A stretch of 64,000 bases of DNA from contig CM072519.1 of NCBI GenBank assembly GCA_036898135.1, forward strand, positions 69,248,229 to 69,312,228. The letters run 5' to 3'. Below are positions 47,472-60,186 of the stretch, piece after piece (position 1 is the first letter of the stretch; each line of letters starts with the position of its first letter). This stretch comes from Oncomelania hupensis (taxonomy: Eukaryota > Mollusca > Gastropoda > Littorinimorpha > Pomatiopsidae). The notes below the pieces were generated by a model. The model worked only from the letters and a program-made list of their open reading frames with translations, had not been told where the DNA came from and made no database searches. Both the position numbers and the translations under genes were made by a program.

Positions 47472-48932
47472 AGCAACATTATTACAACAGTTTACCAACT
47501 GCAGGCATGTAAATTGTACAGCCAACATCTGTATCACAAGCAACATTATTACAACAGTTTACCAACTGCGGACATGTAAATTGTACAGGCAACATCTGTA
47601 TCACGAATAACATTATTACAACAGTTTACCAACTGTGGACATGTAAATTGTACAGCCAACATCTGTATCACAAGCAACATTATTACAACAGTTTATCAAC
47701 TGCGGACATGTAAATTGTACAGCCAGCATCTGTATCACAAAGCAACATTATTACAACAGTTTATCAACTGTGGACATGTAAATTGTACAGCCAGCATCTG
47801 TATCACAAAGCAACATTATTACAACAGTTTATCAACTGTGGACATGTAAATTGTACAGCCAACATCTGTATCGCAAGCAACATTATTACAACAGTTTACC
47901 AACTGTGGACATGTAAATTGTACAGCCAACATCTGTATCACAAGCAACATTATTACAACAGTTTATCAACTGTGGACATGTAAATTGTACAGCCAACATC
48001 TGTATCACAAAGCAACATTATTACAACAGTTTACCAACTGTGGACATGTAAATTGTACAGCCAACATCTGTATCACAAGCAACATTATTACAACAGTTTA
48101 CCAACTGTGGACATGTAAATTGTACAGCCAACATCTGTATCACAAAGCAACATTATTACAACAGTTTACCAACTGTGGACATGTAAATTGTACAGCCAAC
48201 ATCTGTATCACAAGCAACATTATTACAACAGTTTACCAACTGTGGACATGTAAATTGTACAGCCAACATCTGTATCGCAAGCAACATTATTATAACAGTT
48301 TACCAACTGTGGACATGTAAATTGTACAGCCAACATCTGTATCACAAAGCAACATTATTACAACAGTTTACCAACTGTGGACATGTAAATTGTACAGCCA
48401 ACATCTGTATCACGAATAACATTATTACAACAGTTTACCAACTGTGGACATGTAAATTGTACAGCCAACATCTGTATCACGAATAACATTATTACAACAG
48501 TTTACCAACTGTGGACATGTAAATTGTACAGCCAACATCTGTATCACGAATAACATTATTACAACAGTTTACCAACTGTGGACATGTAAATTGTACAGCC
48601 AACATCTGTATCACGAATAACATTATTACAACAGTTTACCAACTGTGGACATGTAAATTGTACAGCCAACATCTGTATCACGAATAACATTATTACAACA
48701 GTTTACCAACTGTGGACATGTAAATTGTACAGCCAACATCTGTATCACAAGCAACATTATTACAACAGTTTACCAACTGCGAACATGTAAATTGTACAGC
48801 CAGCATCTGTATCGCAAGCAATTACCCACTTCGGACATGTAAATTGTACAGGCAACATCTGTAACACGAATAACATTATTACAACAATTTACCAACAGCA
48901 GATATGTAAATTGTACAGGCAACATCTGTAAT
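47472..48932. repeat. 67-bp minisatellite, about 22 copies
   Basis: Unit begins AACATTATTACAACAGTTTA and ends ACATCTGTATCAC plus a 4-5 base linker. Three linker types occur: AAGC, AAAGC (unit 68) and GAAT. The GAAT form is clustered in consecutive copies around 48410-48710, showing local homogenisation. Edge copies are the most diverged. The long frames through it arise because a 67-bp unit cycles through all frames. Confidence 0.96.
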
Positions 48933-49308
48933 GTCTTCAACCTCTTTCCAATCGATAGGTCCTTAGTCCCGCATTGATAAATTACTTCTCATTCCTCTTC
49001 TTCTTGTTCTTCTTCAATGTGCTACTCGATTTTGTGATCTGCAATTGATGGTCTTTCAATGTAGGTGTATTGTACCAATTGATTATTTATATACATTGGG
49101 TGGTTTGTCAGATATTGTGTAATTGCAACACCAATAGTGATTATCATATAGCTGTTTTGTACGCTGCATAATAGTTAGTATAGGTTTTTGTCTTGTCGTT
49201 GGCGTATTTGACTGAAAATCGCAGAATGTGAGTGTGAATGATACGATGAACGATTGTAATATTAGGTTCCCGCCTAAAAATTGTATCCTTGTTGTGAATA
49301 CTATTTCG
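48933..49308. other. Non-genic stretch
   Basis: Nothing recognised. Confidence 0.6.
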
Positions 49309-49357
<49 letters not shown>

Positions 49358-49433
49358 CTTCTTCTTCTTCTTCTTCTTCTTCTTCTTCTTCTTCTTCTTC
49401 TTCTTCTTCTTCTTCTTCTTCTTCTTCTTCTTC
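49309..49433. repeat. (GTT)n then (CTT)n microsatellite
   Basis: About 48 bp of GTT passing directly into about 77 bp of CTT. The Gln and Glu runs it encodes on the minus strand are artefacts. Confidence 0.98.
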
Positions 49434-49789
49434 TAGCAATCTGAGTCTTGTAGTTAAGTTTTAAGGGCAATTCTTTACAGCACACATCATGCGCTCGTGT
49501 TGTATAGAATCACTGCTTGGTTTAGATTTCCTAGATTATAAAATATATCCATTTCCTACAAGGAAAGCAATAGTCAAGACTCGGGGAGCAGAGGAAATTG
49601 CAACTACACAGCTTGAAAAAAGATTTGCAAAAGATTGAAGCGTCAGCTTACATGCATGCCATCTGAAAATTGTTCCTTTTCTTCCCTCTCCCCATTTTGT
49701 CCTCCTCCTCTTTGTCCTCCTCCTTCTTCTTCTTCTCCTCCTCTTCCTCCATCTTTTTCTTATTTTGCTACTTTTATACGGTATTTATC
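49434..49789. other. Non-genic stretch
   Basis: Pyrimidine-rich at 49675-49760. Nothing else. Confidence 0.6.
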
Positions 49790-50320
49790 AATAGTTGATT
49801 CAGCCCCGATGCTGGAATCTTAGTGTAACACGCCAACTGTTCACTCAGCAACAAGGTAGGCGTCGTCGTATAAAATTGTCTAACTTTATTCAGCAAACAT
49901 CATCGACAACTGTATGCAATATCGCTTTCCGAAGATCACTACAAAGATCATCATCACAAGCAGATAGTGCATTACTTATACAGTCTCTCTGCAAACGAGA
50001 AAAAGTTCGAACATTCCAGCACGACTCAATAACATCCAATCAAAATAAAACTCGTCAGCGGAATTATGCATTGCCTTACGTCACATAATGTTTACGAATC
50101 TAGATTATTCGACCAGCTTTTACCCGTAATATTTGGAAGCTTCGATCGATAATAAACAATTCCAGAAAATTCTCAACAATATCGACCGACAAAAATTATC
50201 AACATTATACAAACTTCTTCTAGCAACAACGCAAAATCAAATAAAAAATAAATACACGTTATTATTGCATGCTTTGAAAAACAAAATGATCGATCTATCG
50301 TGCGCGTCTCAATCCTAACA
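49790..50320 (-). mobile_element. Degraded family-S LTR, copy 4
   Basis: On the plus strand it matches the inverted form of the family from AGTTGATTCAGCCCCGATGC to the end at CCTAACA (decayed from CGTAACA). The left terminal TGTTAC is missing or mutated, so no target duplication can be defined. Shares GCAACAACGCAAAATCAAAT and GATCTATCGTGCG with copy 2. Confidence 0.82.
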
Positions 50321-50832
50321 CCTACTTCTGCTTTTCTCTACGTCTTCTCCAACCTGTTTTTGTTTAGGCTGTTGTTGGTTTGTTTTTTTTACTTGTCGCG
50401 ACAGAAAATTAAATACTAAATGAATTGTCGACATATGAAAATTATTATAAAGGAGTGGGAGATATAGAAAACTAGTTACTAAATTAATGAATAGTCGAAA
50501 TATATAAGTCTAAATCCAGCTGTTCGTGTTGGCATTCAATGAACCCTGAAATAAAATCATTCCATAGTGGGGTTTTCCCTTTCTTTTTCGATGACCTCAC
50601 TTGCGCCAAGATGAATATAGAATCTGACTGATGTGGAAAATTATGATCATAATCATTTGTACATGCATTCAATTAGACAAATAAATTAGGCATGGAAGAC
50701 ACACGCACGCACGCACGCACGCACACACCGGCGCGCATGTTGCCATACACATACACACGCACAAATATTTACACATTCATTATCTCTCTCTCGCGCACAC
50801 ACACACACACTTATTCATGGAGGTTCCCTACC
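50321..50832. other. Non-genic stretch
   Basis: CA/CG-rich run at 50699-50812. Nothing else recognised. Confidence 0.6.
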
Positions 50833-50972
50833 ACCCTCACCATCACCCTCCCTCTCACCATCACCCTCCCTCTCACCATCACCCTCCCTCTCTCCCTCTC
50901 ACCATCACCCTCCCTCTCACCATCACCCTCCCTCTCACCATCACCCTCCCTCTCACCATCACCCTCCCTCTA
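50833..50972. repeat. 18-bp minisatellite (CACCATCACCCTCCCTCT)n
   Basis: About eight copies, one with an extra CTCCCTCT. Lies on the intron side of the exon ending at 51030. Confidence 0.95.
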
Positions 50973-51029
50973 TCACAGTCTCACAGCAAAAACCAATCAA
51001 TCAACAAAACAACCTAACAAACAACTTAC

Positions 51030-51167
51030 CAGACTGTCGTCCGACTCATCGCCGCTCGTCCGCTTGACAACGTCGTTGTCGTCAGGCAGAGTAGCCGAGG
51101 ACAAGGAGAAGAAACTGTAGAATCTATCCGTGATGGCTGAAGAAACACTCCGTAGAATCCCTTCCAT
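51030..51167 (-). CDS. Probable first coding exon of an unidentified host gene
   Basis: 138 bp, 46 codons, from the Met at 51167 to a strong donor CTG|GTAAGT in phase 0. The peptide starts MEGILRSVSSAITDRFYSFF, which could form an amphipathic helix, then an acidic stretch (DDNDVV, GDESDDSL). Codon content is higher in GC than the flanks and the segment is not repetitive. An alternative in-frame Met lies 15 codons upstream at 51212, and the frame is open to it, so the start is uncertain. It joins in frame to 34249-34440 through a 16,589-bp intron. I do not recognise the protein. Transcription would start to the right, somewhere above 51212; no TATA box is evident. Confidence 0.68.
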
Positions 51168-51212
51168 CGTCGATGATGCGAACGACAACGAGACAATGGC
51201 TGAGGCATCCAA

Positions 51213-52577
51213 TAATCAAGGCGATATTGTTTGTGTTCCCTGTTTCTCGGGAGTCGTAATATTCCCACAGCGTCGGGTGCAGCTAGACGTTTCCAGTGTA
51301 TAGCCGACGATTAGATCACACTGGACACATCCATTCAATGACCGCTGGTATTTTCACCGATATCTCGCACAAAGATCCACACACACGATGTCCCACTATA
51401 ATCATTGACGACTTCGGCGGCTACTCCGTGCAAAACAACACCAAAGATGGCACCGGGAACCCAGCTCACTTTGCACAGATTACAAATGGCACTGATTAAA
51501 CTTGCATGTGGAGTAGGCCAAGCGATGAATTCATCCTGCCTTACACAGATGAATATTTCCCGTGCATTCATTCATTCGTACGTAATTCACGGTGATGTGC
51601 GGTTCGAAGCTTGGTCTTCATTATCGACAATATTGACGACAAAGACTGATATGTTCCACGAAGATAGCGAACACTTCTGCTGTATAAAAAAAAATTGGAA
51701 TCTGCCGTTTTCGCTTAAAAGTTGGACAACCAAACATACGTACGCTCCAAAATGCGGTACACCGTTTTTACTTGGATGACGCGAGCAGACGACAAATGAT
51801 GCATCCAATAATCACATATTTTTGCACTGTCGTCATTGAAATCTTACTGGAGCTGCAAAGCCTACCTTCAAATTAACCATCATTTCAACGTTGCCCTCCC
51901 AGAGAGCACTTACACATGGGGTTCAGCGTTTATGATACAGCTCAAACAACCCCGATGCAGTTTGCACCACGCAATGTGGGGCCGATGGTGCACATTTATT
52001 ATGGTGACAACAAACAGTGATCACTTCAGTGTTTCTCAGCAGATTTTGGATGGAGGTATTTATTATGCAACAAGGCTGTTCTTCCGTACCCGCCCACTAG
52101 CGCGTACGTGTGACACTGAAACAGAAAGACCACTTGCATGATTAGATTGGTCACTGTTATGTCTATCCTTCACATCAATTAGTTTCTCAGCAAATGTCTT
52201 ACAGGTGTATTTGTCACGTAGTAAGGCTGCTCTCCGTGCCTAATTGCACATAATTATGGATTTTAAACAACCAAAGGAAGGTTTCAGTAAAGTTGTGTAT
52301 TTAATAATTTAATCACTCATATTTTTAGCAATTTCAATGAATCAGTTCTGCTTTGTATTCATCTTAAAAGGCGGAAGTACACCATGCAAAGCACTGAAGA
52401 CCTTCGCTTTACCTTGAACTTCTTAATTGTCGTTGTGAATGAGTTTTCGCGAAACAACAATATATATGCACAACAATAGTTTAGTTTCACAATAAGCAGA
52501 AAACACAACACAGTCCAGGCATGCAAATACACATTGAAGAACATTAAATTATGAAACCCATTTAGAAGGAATTTGTA
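51213..52577. other. Putative 5' flank of the host gene, otherwise no feature
   Basis: The first few hundred bases contain more CpG than the surroundings, as might a promoter or 5' untranslated region. Plus-strand frames at 51405-51779 and 51836-52141 have no recognisable domain and no splice support. Confidence 0.4.
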
Positions 52578-52955
52578 CAGGGTGTTCCAAAAGTCTTGGG
52601 CACATTTTGACATTGAATATTTCCGAAACTATTAAGGATATAAAAACGCATCTGGTAAATTCAGAAAGCTTGTAATCTCAATTTTTACATGGAATGTTCA
52701 AAGATGTTCAATGTGAGCACCATTGGTCACACAACACACATCAAGCCGATAGTCAAATTCTTGCCAAACGCGTTCCAGCATTTTCTGTTTGAGTGAACGC
52801 CATTAATGGGTCTGAAAAGAAATTAAAAAAATCAACAGCTTTACAAAAAACTTAATGTAATTAGCTTTAAAATGGCACAACTTTTATCTTACTACCATTC
52901 ATAGTAATTTAGATATGGGGGCTTCAAATGTGCCCAAGACTTTTGGAACACCCTG
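52578..52955 (-). mobile_element. Deleted mariner element with 30-bp terminal repeats
   Basis: 378 bp flanked by TA. The ends are perfect inverted repeats of 30 bp beginning CAGGGTGTTCCAAAAGTC. On the minus strand 52698-52800 encodes the C-terminus of a mariner-type transposase (MLERVWQEFDYRLDV, then CVTNGAHIEHL and a stop). The catalytic domain is absent. It is a non-autonomous internal-deletion derivative that a full-length relative could have moved in trans. Confidence 0.9.
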
Positions 52956-52957
52956 TA

Positions 52958-53111
52958 TTATGTTGTGTTTGTCGAAAGGGCAAACAACAATCAAAAGCTC
53001 TAGTCACGCTCGGTAGCAAATATTCCTGTGTTCGTAGTTCCCCCTGATGGTCCCCGAACAATGCCTTGACTTGCTCCCATCTTAGTTTGCCTTCCGTCTA
53101 AACGAAATCGT
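52958..53111. other. Short non-genic gap
   Basis: Nothing recognised. Confidence 0.6.
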
Positions 53112-53121
53112 AATCCCTCGA

Positions 53122-53430
53122 CAACACGGTGACCTGCTTGCAGTGGTGAAGAAACGGAAACTCCGATGGTATGGCCACGTCACCAGATCATCAGGCCTTG
53201 CAAAGACCATTCTGCAAGGCACAGTGCAAGGAGGTAGAAGAAGAGGGAGACCGAGAAAGAGGTGGGAGGACAGCATCCGAGAAATGGACTGGTTTGACAC
53301 TGAGCGAAGCCATCAGGGTTGCGAAGGACAGAAAAAGATGGAGTATGCTGGTTAAACTATCATATGTGGTGCCCCTACGACCTCCGCGTAATGGGACATG
53401 ATATGATAGGATAGGATAGGATAGGATAGG
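53122..53430 (+). pseudogene. LINE-A 3' fragment
   Basis: 309 bp encoding the KKRKLRWYGHVTRSSGLAKT to KRWEDSIRE block, then a frameshift, the end of the protein and a (ATAGG)n tail. Flanked by AATCCCTCGA (53112-53121) and AATCTCTCGA (53431-53440), a 10-bp duplication with one change. This and the copy at 19820 are the LINE-A copies on the plus strand. Confidence 0.9.
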
Positions 53431-53440
53431 AATCTCTCGA

Positions 53441-53798
53441 TCCTGCTCAGTGACCTTTGTGGACAAACCACATTGAACTGACATTAGGGAGTGAGAGGGT
53501 GGGGGCGGAGAGAGGTGTCAGCTACAAAACCTACGAAAGCAGCCTAGAAGTGTCGGCATAAGATCACCCGTTACTTGCCTACAAACCGTGACCGCACATC
53601 TAACCACAGCCGCTCGTGTCTGTACATACAGCGTGCTATGAGGACGACACCAAACAAGGATTCAACTTTCAGCAATACTTCATTATCTCAAAAAGAGAAT
53701 TTCAGACATGCTTGATGATGTTGTATTGTTAAGTTGCCTTATGTTGAATAAATGCAACCTTAACAACAGATGACCACTTCTCGTTTTTCTTTTTCTTC
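53441..53798. other. Non-genic stretch
   Basis: Nothing recognised. Confidence 0.6.
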
Positions 53799-53810
53799 TT
53801 CTTGTTTTAT

Positions 53811-54444
53811 TCTATCCTATTTAATCCTATCCCGTTTAACCAGCGTACTCCATCTTACTCTGTTCTCAGCAACACACATGGCTTCGTTCAGTGTCAAACC
53901 AGTCCATTCTCGAATGTTGTCCACCCACCTCTTTTTCTGTCTCCCTCTTCTTCTGCCACATTGCACCGTGCCTTTCCGGATGGTTATTGCAAGGCCTGAT
54001 GCTCTGGTGACGTGGCGATACCATCGGAGTTTCCGTTTCTTCACCACTGTGAGCGTGTCTTCGTGTTGTCCAATGGTTTGTGTGGTGATCTGTCGGACTT
54101 CGTCGTTGGTGATGTTTTGGGTATAAGAAATGCCCAGGAATCTTCTGTAGCACCTCATCTCCATGCTTTGTATTCTTCGTTGGAGATCTGCTGTGAGGGT
54201 CCATGTTTTGCAAGCATATAGGAAGAAGGAGATGACAAGGGAGCGCAGCAACCTTACATTGGAATGTAGACTGATGATCCTGTCTTTCCAAATAGGCTTC
54301 AACCTTGTCAAGGCAGCAGTTGTTTGTGCGATCCTGGAGTAGAATTCCTGTCAGGAACCATTGTCTGATGGCTGTTCAAGTTCTTGTTCCTCTCCAGCCA
54401 ATCCATCGATGTCATCCGCAAAACGGAAGTTTGAGATTGCTCTA
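53811..54444 (-). pseudogene. LINE-A copy with internal deletion
   Basis: Encodes the C-terminal 164 codons openly (RLKPIWKDRIISLHSNVRLL through MEMRCYRRFLGIS to REWTGLTLNE). Near 54367 the sequence jumps to the earlier block around FADDIDGLAGEEQ, skipping the segment that in the 36.8-kb copy encodes AEKTKMMTNN to KYLGAIVSD. Flanked by TTCTTGTTTTAT and TTCTTGTCTTAT (11 of 12 bases), so the deletion is probably within one insertion. Confidence 0.87.
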
Positions 54445-54456
54445 TTCTTGTCTTAT

Positions 54457-54870
54457 AATGTTGCTTTATGTTGGAGTAATTCAAGCTTAACCACAACTTC
54501 TTCTTCTTCTTCGTCGTCGTCGTCGTCGTCGTTATCGTCGTTGTCGATCACTTCCAACAAAAGACCAAGGAGGAGGAGGGAGGAGAATTTGAAATGAAAA
54601 GAAGAAGAAGGCTCAGTTGCAAAACTCGTGCCTTTTCCGTGTCGCCTTCCCACGCCATCAAACAAATCCCAAATTACATTGACTAAACACCTGTTAATCC
54701 TAAACTCCTTTGGCAGTCTTAACTGAGTATGCGCGTGTGTGTGTGCGTGTGTGTGTATGTGCGCGCGCGTTGTGTGCGTGTACGAAACCGAAACAGTGCA
54801 AGAGAATGTGTTTGTGTGTGCGCGTTGTATTGAGAAATAAGATAGGAGGGTAGGAATCTAGGGGTGGGTG

Positions 54871-54930
<60 letters not shown>

Positions 54931-55924
54931 CAATGCGGGCGCACGCGCGCATTCCACGGAGTAACCTTGCGTTATTGAAGGCACGCAGTTACCACCTTAA
55001 AAATATGGCTGTAATATCCTCCAAAGATGAAGGCTATGAGCCAAAGTCAGTACAAGGTTGCAGCAGGGTTTGTCGCATCCACACTGACAAGGCTTTAGCA
55101 ACTGGCACATTAGTTTGTCCCTGCGCCCAGAGCATGTCTCTTCGACATGGAGCTGTGCACTCTACTAGTGGACATTGGATTAGATTGGACTGGACTGGAC
55201 TGGAGTGGACTGGATAGGACAGCTAGCGTACATGATCACTGCTTGAAGAGCACCCAAAAATTACACATTTTAACGTCACAAATCCTTTTCACAATCACAG
55301 TGAGTTTTGGAGCTACCGAAAATATATAAATAACACTCTTCCCCCCCCCCTCCCCCCAAAACAAAAATCTGTTAAACAACCCTTTTGCTATAAATAACAA
55401 TTCATTGGCTGAGGTGCCTATTAATACCATCAAAGTTGATCCTAAAATATCACCGTTGCGAAGGTGCCTATTAGAAAGCACAATATGTTGGTTTGGTTTT
55501 CTTTCCTTTTTTTTTTTTGAAGAGTTCCGCACTGTTGTACACATCAAATGGCACTTAGAGGCGATGGGAACGAAGGCAGAAATAGCCAACTACAGGCGTT
55601 ACTGTTTAGTCTAAAAAGACTTCCTAGCGTAACACGTGACCACAGCGGAACAGTTCATAATACTTTGGGTTTTGTGCCGGATCACTACTTGTAGATGTGC
55701 TTCGCCCTCGCTTTGGGAACAGTGCCATGCAAGAGCCAGTGTTTTGGAAGACCGGTATCGTGTATTGTAGTTCAATGGATGGAGGCCTATTATGTAACAT
55801 GCCTGCTTTGGGACTACATTCATTGTGTACTAATGGTGTTAAAACTATGAACACGTTGTTCCTAGGGTTGAACTGACACAGGCTCTTTAAGGGCGAATCA
55901 CAGTACAACTACGAGCTCGTCCTT
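54457..55924. other. Non-genic stretch
   Basis: (TTC/GTC)n at 54497-54535, GT-rich at 54735-54775, (GA)n at 54873-54927, and short GGACT repeats at 55178-55215. The moderately GC-rich 55000-55160 has no splice-bounded frame that I can support. Confidence 0.5.
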
Positions 55925-56225
55925 CGGTTTAAATCGTAAGCCGAGGTCCAGTCCGTTCCATCGCACGAATGATAAAGATCCTGACGCTCGTGTCCTAGAC
56001 GGATGAATGTCTACCACTCAAACACATCCAGCAAGCACTAGGTCCTTCCTCACCCACTCCCCTCATCCCTGGTTGTACCCGGTTGTCTGGGAGCATCATA
56101 CCATGCGCCTAAGGCAGCACGTTGGCGCCTCAAGCTTCTTGAGTTAGATCCTGTACCGGCCAGCGCCTTGAGCAGCTCTGGACCTGGAAAAGCGCTATAT
56201 AAGAACGATAAAATAAATAAACCAA
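55925..56225 (+). mobile_element. L2-tailed SINE-like repeat, copy 1
   Basis: Homologous with 61558-61850. Shared blocks: TTCCATCGCA, TAAAGATCCTGAC, GCACTAGGT, CCATGCGCCTAAGGCAGC, AGCGCCTTGAGCAG and TGGAAAAGCGCTAT. The final block resembles the 3' end of L2-clade LINEs, and the copy ends in AAATAAAT units. The 5' boundary and the promoter are not defined. Confidence 0.65.
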
Positions 56226-56749
56226 TAAATAAATAAAACAGAACTACTTGATTATGAGCCAAACAAAACCCAGACTTGCAAGTTTGGGAAGATCTTGTGT
56301 TATTTCTGCGCAATGGCGTGGAGGTTGTAATGTCTGTTTTAACAGCTGATTTCGCTATCACCTGTCGGCAGAGCTATTGTTGCCAAAGAAAAAGGAGTTG
56401 AAGGAAAGATTACTATCAGAAGAAAGAGGAAGAAAAATTGGCGAAGTATTAATTAGACGAAGAACAATTAAATGAATTAGAAAAATTGGAAGAAGAAGGA
56501 GGAGGAGGAGGACGACGACGACGAGAAGACGAAGAAGGAATAGCGGAGGAAAAAGAGAAGAAGGAGAAGGAGAAGGAGGAGATGAAGAAGAAGAAAGAGG
56601 GTAGGGTGAGGAGGAGAAGAGGAAGAAGAAGGAGGAGGAGGAGGAGAAGACGAAGAAGGAATAGTGGAGGAGGAAGAGAAGTAGAAGAAGGAAAAGGGGA
56701 GGATGAGGAGGAGAAGAAGAAGAAGAAGAAGAAGAAGAAGAAGAAGAAG

Positions 56750-56781
<32 letters not shown>

Positions 56782-57837
56782 CAACAACAACAAAAAGAGA
56801 AGAAACAAAAAAGAAGCGTACAAGTTGTATTCCCTGTAATATATAGTATCGATTTTGCAAAATCCTGTCCACACTAACTGGCTCTAACACAAACCGAGGT
56901 TTTAAACTTAAATATCTAAGCCTTTATTATAAACTTCCACTTCAATGGACAACATGTACACCTTTAATCTGTAGTCGGGCACAATAAACTTCGTAGCGTT
57001 AGACCTGGAATCTCTGTCATTGTAAAACTACACTTACAAACATAGGCACAACCACAAAAGCACAACTCAGTCATAGACCCCTTGTCAATTTTAGCTTTAG
57101 CAATGCTTCCTCAATTCACAAAAATCAGTAACTCGAACCTGTCAGTAGAAACTTGGCACCACCCACTGCTGAACACATCAAAATCTCGCAACGTTAGAAA
57201 GCTTGTTATTCACAGTATATTTTTAACCCTAAAATAAAAAATACAATTATTGGCTAAGCCTAAAGTCAACCAATTAGTTTCTGAAAATATTGTATCTGTA
57301 TCAAAACAAAAACAATACAAAATACTCACAGCTCTCAGCTCAACCTGAAAACCTGCACAGAAATAAAAAATAGTAAATACCATAAGCCTAAATTCACTCA
57401 CAGTGTTTCGTTTAAACTGCACCGAATTACAAAAATAGACGCAACTTTTAACCTGTCACTAGTCTAAACCTACGTCTGGTAAATGCATTTTATCTCACAC
57501 ACACACTCAGCAGAACGGAAAAAGACGTTGATTCGGGCTTAAACCTCTATCTGCGAAGGAAACCTGACTTTTTTAAAAGCCCAGTAAAGATTGGCGGATG
57601 CTGAAAGACTTTTAACACAGATGAACCAGTAAGCCTTTGCTACGTGTTGGCTTTTCACGTAGAAGAGTGGAGTACGACCAAACAGAACATTAACTATTGG
57701 TATTTTCAACATGCAATCGCAAAGAGAAAGAGAGAAAGAGAGAGAGAGAGGGAGAGAGAGAGAGCACTCTCCTTCTACACACACACACACACAAACCCAC
57801 CTACACACACACACAATAATATAAATAATTTTAAAAT

Positions 57838-57901
<64 letters not shown>

Positions 57902-58489
57902 ACAGGATTAAGGATATTTATATGGCTTTTTTCCCCCCAAACACTCCGCTCAAAGCGCAATTCTCATGCATTCACACACCTATAAAGAAAATTTGTCTGA
58001 TACAAAAATAAACAAGGTATACATCAAAGAGAAAATATACGGACTGTATATATTATATACACAAGCTGTATTGAAGTTGTGGCAGATGTGACAGAGACCC
58101 TGTGGAACAGACCCGCAAACTACTACAACTACAGCACCTTGTTTTAACCAAGGAGCTTAATGTTTTAACTGCGTCGTAATCTACCATGCTATCCAGCTTG
58201 GCAGGTCTTGGTTAAATTAAAAGCCTAAATGCTCCAATGTACGACCTAAATCTCCTATAGGTCCTGACATATAATATTATAATGTCTATACTAAAGACTG
58301 TAACAAAACTACCGTCATCACGCCACGAAAAATAACCTATTATACAGGCATTATTGTCATTATTGTTACACATCAACACCACTGGACGACTCCCAGACAG
58401 AAAGATTGAAATAGCTGCTTCTGCTTCAATTACATCTCCAAACCACATTTTAACTGTTCAAAGCCTGCTCTATCTTCAGTTTAACTTGC
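56226..58489. other. Non-genic stretch with GAA- and ATC-type tracts
   Basis: Purine-rich (GAA/GGA) sequence at 56485-56780 with a pure (GAA)n at 56717-56779, GA and CA runs at 57722-57815, and (ATC)n at 57839-57901. Nothing genic is supported. Confidence 0.75.
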
Positions 58490-59236
58490 CAAATCTATGT
58501 TTAAGTCATTGTTGTGCCCTTATAGGTTAGTCTATGTTTAAGTCATTGTTGTCCCCTTATAGGTTAGTCTATGTTTAAGTCATTGTTGTCCCCTTATAGG
58601 TTAGTCTATGTTTAAGTCATTGTTGTCCCCTTATAGGTTAGTCTATGTTTAAGTCATTGTTGTCCCCTTATAGGTTAGTCTATGTTTAAGTCATTGTTGT
58701 CCCCTTATAGGTTAGTCTATGTTTAAGTCATTGTTGTCCCCTTATAGGTTAGTCTATGTTTAAGTCATTGTTGTCCCCTTATAGGTTAGTCTATGTTTAA
58801 GTCATTGTTGTCCCCTTATAGGTTAGTCTATGTTTAAGTCATTGTTGTCCCCTTATAGGTTAGTCTATATTTAAGTCATTGTTGTCCCCTTATAGGTTAG
58901 TCTATGTTTAAGTCATTGTTGTGCCCTTATAGGTTAGTCTATGTTTAAGTCATTGTTGTACCCTTATAGCTTAGTCTATGTTTAAGTCATTGGTGTGCCC
59001 TTATAGGTTAGTCTATGTTTAAGTCATTGTTGTGCCCTTATAGGTTAGTCTATGTTTAAGTCATTGTTGTCCCCATATAGGTTAGTCTATGTTTAAGTCA
59101 TTGTTTTCCCCTTATAGGTTAGTCTATGTTTAAGTCATTGTTGTGCCCTTACAGGTTAGTCTATGTTTAAGTCATTGTTTTCCCCTTATAGCTTAGTCTA
59201 TGTTTAAGTCATTGTTGTGCCCTTATAGGTTAGTCT
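58490..59236. repeat. 37-bp minisatellite, about 20 copies
   Basis: Unit GTTAGTCTATGTTTAAGTCA plus TTGTTGTCCCCTTATAG. The left part is almost invariant (TCCCC form), and the right part mixes TGCCC, TACCC, TTCCC and GCTTAG variants, so amplification was mostly at the left. Confidence 0.96.

Positions 59237-60186
<950 letters not shown>

Noticed and set aside
47783..48320. Cysteine-containing repeat peptides in the 67-bp minisatellite, suggesting a repeat-peptide gene
   Set aside because: A 67-bp unit is not a multiple of three; long frames exist only because indels in linkers and rotation avoid stops. No signal peptide or conserved frame.
47472..48932. Possible CRISPR-like array of regular repeats
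   Set aside because: The whole unit is repeated with no unique spacers, in a eukaryotic context; a minisatellite explains it.
51030..51268. Alternative minus-strand frame of 80 codons overlapping the host exon
   Set aside because: Shadow of the exon frame; composition is Arg/Trp-rich as in an out-of-frame reading and the donor falls out of phase.
51405..51779. 124-codon plus-strand frame near the host exon
   Set aside because: No domain, ordinary composition for chance frames, no splice or start context.
56449..56890. Gly/Arg/Glu-rich and Phe/Leu/Ser-rich frames over the purine tract
   Set aside because: Low-complexity trinucleotide-derived sequence open on both strands.
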